Part shown: positions 57,986-64,000 of the stretch, piece by piece
Position numbering within the stretch: the stretch's first letter is position 1
Layout of the letters: each line of letters begins with the position of its first letter
Assembly: GCF_026745355.1 (NCBI RefSeq)
Contig: NC_079206.1
Coordinates: 34,364,653 to 34,428,652 of the forward strand
Length of the DNA stretch: 64,000 bases
Direction: 5' to 3'
Origin: Beta vulgaris subsp. vulgaris
Lineage: Eukaryota; Streptophyta; Magnoliopsida; Caryophyllales; Amaranthaceae
Notes under the pieces: generated by a model
What the model was told of the DNA's origin: nothing
Database searches by the model: none
The model's input: only the letters and a program-made list of their open reading frames with translations
Made by a program: the position numbers and the translations under genes

Positions 57986-58999
57986 AGTTGTAGTTCTTCA
58001 ACCCATAGTCCCTTTGCACTCTCCAACTTACTCTTTATGTCGTTTGACAAGATCTTGTTGAAAGAATCTACTTCCCCATTGGCTTTTTGGTGGACAACTG
58101 CAACAAAATGAGCCTTGATCTCTCTTTTTTACAGCTAATCTTTCAGCTTTCACGTTTCAAATTATGGACCATTTTCGAAGACGATTGATTGCGGCATGCC
58201 GGACCATGTTAAGATGTTCTTCCAGATAAAACTATTAACATCATTGGTAGTTATACCTCGCAATGCCTATGCTTCTACCCACTTAGTAAAGTAATCAACA
58301 GCCACGTTAACAAACTTCTTTTGTCCAGCGACCACATGAAAAGATCCCAAGATATCCATACCCCATTTTGCAAAAGGAAGGGAAACAAAAATAGGAGTTA
58401 GATAATTAGTGCAAGTTTCCATGCTTCTGATAGCTATCACATTTCTTAGCATAAGCAAGAGCATCTTCTTTAAGGTAGGGCAATAGTACCCCGTAAGGCC
58501 TTCTCTCCTAAGGCTTTTACCCCAATATGAGATGCATATGCTCCTTCGTGGAGCTTCTTTAACACTTCAAGGTCGTCCTCTCGAGTAATACACTTCAAAA
58601 GAGGACAATTGAAATATTTCTTGTATAGTGTTTCGTCCCATAACTCAAACCACTTGCCCCTAACCTTGACATAGTTAGCCCCCATAGGTTATGATGGTAA
58701 TTGGCCAGTTATTTAAAGTTTATGATAGGCTCTATGCATACTCTTCCTCGACTAAGAAACATGACTTCTTCTTGATCAATACTTTTCTTTGGCTTGACTT
58801 CCCAAAACACTGTTTTTGGTATATCACAATCAGCTGAGCTAGCCAGCTTTGAAAGAGCATCGCTTGATGATAATCTGATCTTGGTACTTCTTCCAGCATA
58901 AACCACTTTAAAGGCTCGATTTCTCTTTGATCAAACACATATACTTGCTTATAGATGCTTTCTTCAATCTCCTCCTTCAGGACAAGATTAGGTGAGATA
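57986..58999 (-). pseudogene. Tat element D: end of RNase H and integrase, joined to gag by deletion
   Basis: Minus-strand frames: a DYHQAMLFQSWLAQ-type remnant of the second RNase H tail (58730-58990, frame-shifted), FGKSSQRKVLIKKK, DETLYKKYFNCPLLKCITRE (58560-58650), LHEGAYASHIGVKALGEKA, FAKWGMDILGSF and VNVAVDYFTKWVEA (58267-58370), then up to the insertion site of element C. Protease, RT and the first RNase H are absent. At about 58985-59000 the sequence passes straight from gag into this part. The deletion made the element dependent on others before element C inserted. Confidence 0.85.
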
Positions 59000-60077
59000 C
59001 CCAAATACCTCCTTCAGGGCTTCTATAAGAGTAGTGATTTTCTTCATGACGAGATCAAACTTAAAACATCCTGGCCTTAGCCCTCTAATAAAGGCGTTAA
59101 AAGCTACACCAACATTTAGATCTTGAATCTGCAAAGCTTCTAGATTAAACCTCTTAACAAAACTCCGAAGAGCTTCCTTTGGTCCTTCTATGACCTTACC
59201 CAAATGCCTCCTTGTCTTTTGTTCTTTCCCATGGGATATAAAGTGACAGGTAAATAGATAACTGAGTTCAGTGAAATTGTTGACTGATTAAGGGGGAGGT
59301 TGTTAAATAACTTCTTAGCTACTCCCTTTCGAGTAGCCGAGAAATTCTTGCACCACGTAGCATCGTCTACCGCTTGGACATACATTTGATGTTTATAAGC
59401 AGAAAGGTGGTCGTCTAGATCAAGTCATTCCTAAAAAGGCTCAACCGTAGGGAGTTTAACCTTTTGGAAAAGGGATGCCTCCATGATCCTAGCCGAAAAA
59501 AGAGTTGGCCAATTGGTCCGGAGGGCTCCCGTTTGTCCCTCAATGGGTAAGAACTCCTTACAATACTCCTTCAAGGCAAGATTAGATGAGATATTTGTCG
59601 GGGTTGCACATCGATAGACCATCGGCTACGCCATTGTTTTCTCCTGCCTTGGAGGAGAAAGTGAAGGTCCCAGACTTCTTCCTTCTGTCCGAGATGGTAA
59701 CTTCAAAAGGGGATCTCTCAAATAATACGGTGTAGACCGTGTGGCATACTGTTATAATGTTGCAGCTTTCTTTGCCTCCAGGTATTTCTGGACATATGTT
59801 TACATCCGATGTATGTTCGTACGTAGATCATCCTGGGTCCCAACCACAATATTCAAGTCCATATTCCTTCGCTACTCACTATATGATGGTTGTTTCCCTC
59901 TAACTATCCTCCTAAAAACTTCTTGACGAGCAAGTTGGCTAGGACCTGCATGGTTCTCTTGAGAGCATTGGACGGAGGCTTATCCCTACCAGAGGTAGAC
60001 GATCATCATCTATTATGTCTTCCACTCGAATCTAATAACTGAAATTTCTAGCTACGTTGGATGAGTGACAAGCAACT
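59000..60077 (-). pseudogene. Tat element D gag
   Basis: Minus-strand frames: CHSSNVARNFSY-like start near 60070, MVYRCATPTNISSNLALKEY (59560-59620), MYVQAVDDATWCKNFSATRK (59330-59385), MGKVIEGPKEALRSFVKRFN and LEALQIQDLNVGVAFNAFIR (59090-59200). It is the same gag as in elements C and 2 but more decayed. Its leader is missing the primer-binding site: the LTR begins almost directly beyond the N-terminus. Confidence 0.85.
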
Positions 60078-60079
60078 TC

Positions 60080-60620
60080 GATCCTTCTATATGTTCTTTA
60101 GGGAGACTTGTGCAACCATCTATTAGCTCTTCACTTCGAACTTGCAGAAAAACGAAGCAACCCGGGAGGTTTTAGTGGTGGTTCCCCCTCCAAAACATAC
60201 GTCAATATCAGGTATAGAATTAGGTGTAGTGATAGAGAGAGAGAGAGAGAGAGTATTTTAGCATAGTAATAGCATAATTTTCAATGATATATCTACCTTT
60301 TTACCTGATTTTAAAGAGACTATTTATAGCGTTTGGAATCTGAGAGTTGTCGCTTGATGCCACCCTAAAATGGGAGCATCTGATTGGCTACACAATCATA
60401 TTATGACATGTGGCAGGCAATGATTGGAGGCTGAATAAACCAATCATATGCAACCGTTTTTTTGGAGTTGGGCTCTGATTATTCCTTTTGGCCAAAGGTG
60501 AAATCATCAAGGGAATCAAAAACCCTTTAAAAGAGCTAAGTTTCCCTCTGTTTTTAGGACACGTGAATGGTTCTGATTGGTCCACGTGTCACATCATCAG
60601 CCCTTCATTTTTAGGTTACA
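60080..60620 (-). mobile_element. 5' LTR of Tat element D, truncated on the internal side
   Basis: Similar to the other LTRs through GGGAGACTTGTGCAACCAT, ...CCTCCAAAAC, GAGAGAGAGAGAG, GGGAGCATCTGATTGGCTA and GACACGTGAATGG. It ends GGTTACA at 60620 (TGTAACC on the minus strand). The internal end and primer-binding site are lost, so the left boundary is approximate. Confidence 0.8.
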
Positions 60621-60623
60621 TAA

Positions 60624-60624
<1 letters not shown>

Positions 60625-60694
<70 letters not shown>
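60625..60694. repeat. (ATT)n microsatellite abutting LTR
   Basis: About 23 ATT trimers start 4 bp beyond the LTR end. Confidence 0.97.
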
Positions 60695-60698
<4 letters not shown>

Positions 60699-63620
60699 GT
60701 TGGTGTTGTTGATGTTGATGATGTTGTTGCTGCTGCAATTACATTTAGAAAATCAAAATGTTTGTGATGTTTTATTATTTATTACAATGAGGAAATAATT
60801 GTTAGATAGATATGATGGTGACAATATTGGTTATAGTTAAATTTATAAAAGTAAATGTTAGACTAACATTTACATAATAAAATTTATTATTAATCTTATG
60901 TTATTATTAATTTTTATACAATAGTTGTACTCATATTTTTTTTATTTCATTGAATGAACCAGATGGTGAACTCGGACTTACTTATTTCGACGATAGTTGT
61001 AGTATTTGTATTACTACGTTGTAATTTTGGTTGTATGATTTCATTTGCTCACTTTGACTTTTGCACATTTGTAATCTGGTACTTGGCAGTTTTTCGGATT
61101 CTGTCATGCTTTTGATACTAACATTCACATCTAACCCAAGTGTATTATAGATAAGATTTGTATAATATCCAAAATTAAATTTAAAAATTAATTAAGGACA
61201 ATAAAAAAAATTGACATATGCTGTTGGTTTGTAAGAGAAATCGAACCTGGCGCGCATGTGAGTAAGAGTGTTTTTTAGCTAGAGTAGTGATCATGTTGGC
61301 AGGGATACATTTAGTTGTTATCCACAATCGCAAATGTACTAGGATGCTAAATGCACTACAAATATATTGATGTGCACAATTCGTTTTTTACTTTAAAATA
61401 CTTTTGATACTAAACAAATATTTAACAATTTTACATCTATGTAGTGTTATCTTAAGATGCTTTTTGATATGAAATAAATACGTACTTTTCATATCATTGT
61501 TTATTAAATATAAAACACAATATGATTTTCATAAATGGTCTCTTGAGATCATTTGTTATAAGAGATTGGTTTAATTTTCGAACAATCAAACTTTAGGACA
61601 TGTCATAAACCTACTTACCTGGTGTCCTAAAATATTCATCGGATCCAAAAGTTCACATGTATATATAAATATAGTTTATTCCTAAAAGACACTAACGATT
61701 TTTCTTGAACATCATTTTGTTTCCAAAACGATAGTGATCATACGTCTTTTTTATCCATGTACAATTTAGTCATGATATTGCGAATGAGTCTTTTTGTCAT
61801 ACATCTTAAGAATTATTCCCCAAATTAGCAATAACAATACAAATTATTCCTAAAATACATTCATGTGATTCTTCGTATAAGATCATCTTTATAATAATTC
61901 AGGAAGAAGACAAGAATATAAGAATTAAACATGATGAATGTGACTAGCACATGGTGGCCAACGACTAAAAAAACAAAACAATTCCTCGAGGGGAATTACT
62001 CAAGACAGTTTGTTTTGGCTCCTTAATTTAGATCTTTGACCACACTACATGTGTGCTTTTTGTTCCTTGACTTTTTTTATCTCGTTGATTATTAGAGTTC
62101 GTTTTTAGAGAGACGATCTCACATTAGTGTTAACGTGAGACCGCTGATGCCATGCTGACATCACGCATGTGCATCAAACCAGCAGTAGAATTAGTTAAGC
62201 GCTTGCACCTATTAGTTATGCTAGTCTTAAATTGCTTCTGGATGAATTAGTTAAGTGCTGAATTATATTAGTTAAGCACTAGAGTATATTAGTTAAGTGC
62301 TGAAGTATATTAGTTATATCATATATTCCAGATTATAATGCATTTTAATGATCCTAACTTCAGTATCACACATAAATATTTTCTCTTTCTTCTCTAATCC
62401 ATTGAGACGCCCTAAAACTTGTATTGTTTTCCTCCTCCATTCTGTGTATACAACCTGCATTGGATGTTTAATTTGGATGTAAGTAAAATATCTGCGCACG
62501 AGTTTGCAATGACAATGTCCACAGACACTTACTTTATTTTTTCCCTTGATAAGATGTTTATCATGTTTGAAGTGAAAAAAGAGTTTGACACATATTCATC
62601 ACAAAGGGTAATATATACTGCCCTTTGTTAGATGATAACTTGCACTTGCAAAAACTTTGAAGAAACAGATCAGATCACTTTTGGTACCGAAAACTTAACT
62701 TTTGCATTCGAAAAACATAACTAATACCTAAATGTTATTAGTTATTAATTTATTCGTAAAGTTAAATAATATGAAGTAATCTTTATGCTGCTAAGATTGT
62801 TGTATTTTCATGCTTTGAGAATCATGCACATGCGTTCAATCACAAAGATACTACAAAAGTATATATGTGCAAAAGGTGGATTAGATATGTAAAGAGGAAA
62901 GTGTGGAAAAGAGAAATGAATAGATAAACCAATGTAACCCCATGGCAATATGAAACTGCGAGAAAATTAGTTCTACAATCTCATTATCAAAAGTCAAGAT
63001 AATGAAGATGCAAGAAAGGCACTCCAAGAAGTCTACGAAAATACTACTGCAATTGTAAACAAAGTCTTAACTACAAAATCAATCGTAGGAGAACGATGCT
63101 CATCAAGTACAACTACATTGGTTATTTTATACCCGTATGGTTCAAAACAAAGAGAGGAAGTGCAAGAAAGAAAAGTCAGTTTGATAAGACTGAATAAATA
63201 AATTCCATGAACCAAATTGAAATTGGTACAATAATTACACCAAATGCTAGGTTGTTTTAAGTTATTTTTCAGGTTGACTTTTGTATTTGACATTTTAGAT
63301 TTGTAGAAAAGTTGTTTCTTCGTTTATATTATAAATCAAATAATGCTCAATTAATCTTAACTAATTATAGAACAACATACACTAACTAATGTATTGAATA
63401 TGTTAACTAAAAAACAATGGAAGTTTACACAGAGATTACTAGCTCTAAACTATGGTGCTAAAATACTTAACTAATTCACCAAAATATTCTCATAAAAATT
63501 TTTAAGACGCGGTCCGTTTTCTAAAAATATATGTCCTCGGCTGGTCAGGTCTCACATTAAGACTAACGTGAGACCGTCTTTTTTAAGACTTTGTGGTTTT
63601 TCTAATACTCTCTAATTTTT
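60695..63620. other. AT-rich spacer with a 24-bp minisatellite and foldbacks
   Basis: No gene recognised. 62184-62320 repeats TATTAGTTAAGTGCTGAAG-like units of about 22-24 bp some five times. Two similar palindromes, CTCACATTAGTGTTAACGTGAG (62121 region, 20-base core) and CTCACATTAAGACTAACGTGAG (63551 region), may be ends of a small foldback or MITE. The stretch 63000-63300 gives a weak minus frame without known domains. Confidence 0.55.
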
Positions 63621-63623
63621 AAG

Positions 63624-64000
63624 GTAAATGTCCTTGTGCACTATGAATGGAGGCCGATAAGGTGTGAGAACTGTAACAACTTTGGCCATGAAGACAAAGT
63701 CTGCAAGCTGAAAAAGGGTAGGCAAATTTGGAGACCTAAACAAATGGCACCTGTGGCTCAGGTGCAAAATGAACCTCTACATCGGGAGGCTCAGTTAAAG
63801 GCAGGGGAGCAGCATATAGCTCAAGCTTCAAAGGTTGCTAGGATAGCAGATCCAGAAGGCTTTTAGAGGGCCTTAAAGCCCATTAAGGTGAGGAGTTCAA
63901 CTATTAAACACACTCCTACTGGTAATGTGTTTAATTCACTATTGGATTTAGCTGCTGATGAGAATGATATTGTTTATGCACTTAGTGTGATTAATGGGGT
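63624..64000 (+). pseudogene. LINE/DUF4283-type zinc-knuckle ORF, runs off the window
   Basis: The frame reads VNVLVHYEWRPIRCENCNNF then GHEDKVCKLKKG. A Y-E-W-x-P-x-x-C-x2-C-x4-H-x4-C knuckle is typical of ORF1 of plant L1-type LINEs and of the related DUF4283 zinc-knuckle proteins. After one stop (TAG, 63864-63866) the frame is open to the window edge with TGNVFNSLLDLAADENDIVY. The product would bind element RNA. An in-frame stop suggests a pseudogene. Upstream (DUF4283) sequence was not found, so the start is unknown. Confidence 0.7.

Overview
The window is nuclear DNA of a flowering plant, most likely a eudicot; I cannot narrow it further. The evidence is one spliced plant-type gene, several superfamilies of plant transposable element nested in one another, plant Helitron and CACTA termini, and long AT-rich spacers. 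I saw no rRNA, tRNA, CRISPR or bacterial features.

The only convincing host gene is a four-exon CHX-type cation/H+ exchanger (28842-35032, +). It reads through cleanly to 843 codons and resembles CHX20. A TATA box lies about 90 bp before the ATG, and the second intron is about 3 kb long.

Most of the rest is Ty3/gypsy of the Tat lineage. It is recognised by two RNase H domains in pol, a primer-binding site starting TGGCGCC, and a spliced accessory gene on the opposite strand to gag-pol, next to the 3' LTR. At least four bodies are present. (A) 5083-10302 (-): 3' LTR, accessory gene copy A, and the 3' half of pol. (B+2) Accessory copy B (10303-12374, +) and a gag-pol body (15529-27788, now +). 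These look like two halves of one minus-strand element split by an inversion. (C) 46288-57980 (-): a nearly intact 11.7-kb element with about 99 % identical LTRs and a 5-bp target duplication AAACC. (D) An older minus-strand relative, 45260-46282 plus 57986-60620, into which C is inserted.

Other layers: a possible En/Spm transposase exon set (188-830); a hierarchical tandem array (2471-3790); an old Tat/Ogre-like gag (4203-5082); a shrunken Ty1/copia element with target duplication ATTCT (12908-14779); a CACTA element inside an LTR (15770-17148); a solo LTR inside the integrase (25261-26389); a four-copy 742-bp tandem array in pol (19992-22959); a Helitron just downstream of CHX (35405-37337); an Athila-type gypsy body (about 40000-45245, -); and a LINE-like zinc-knuckle ORF at the right edge.

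I found no convincing new defence or metabolic system. The items most worth a second look are the reconstructed 15-kb inversion that ends just upstream of CHX, the replication-type scars around it (742-bp tandem array, RT-derived filler, foldback), the self-promoted antisense accessory gene, and a paired 12-bp palindrome-like motif conserved in the spacer where pol and the accessory gene converge.
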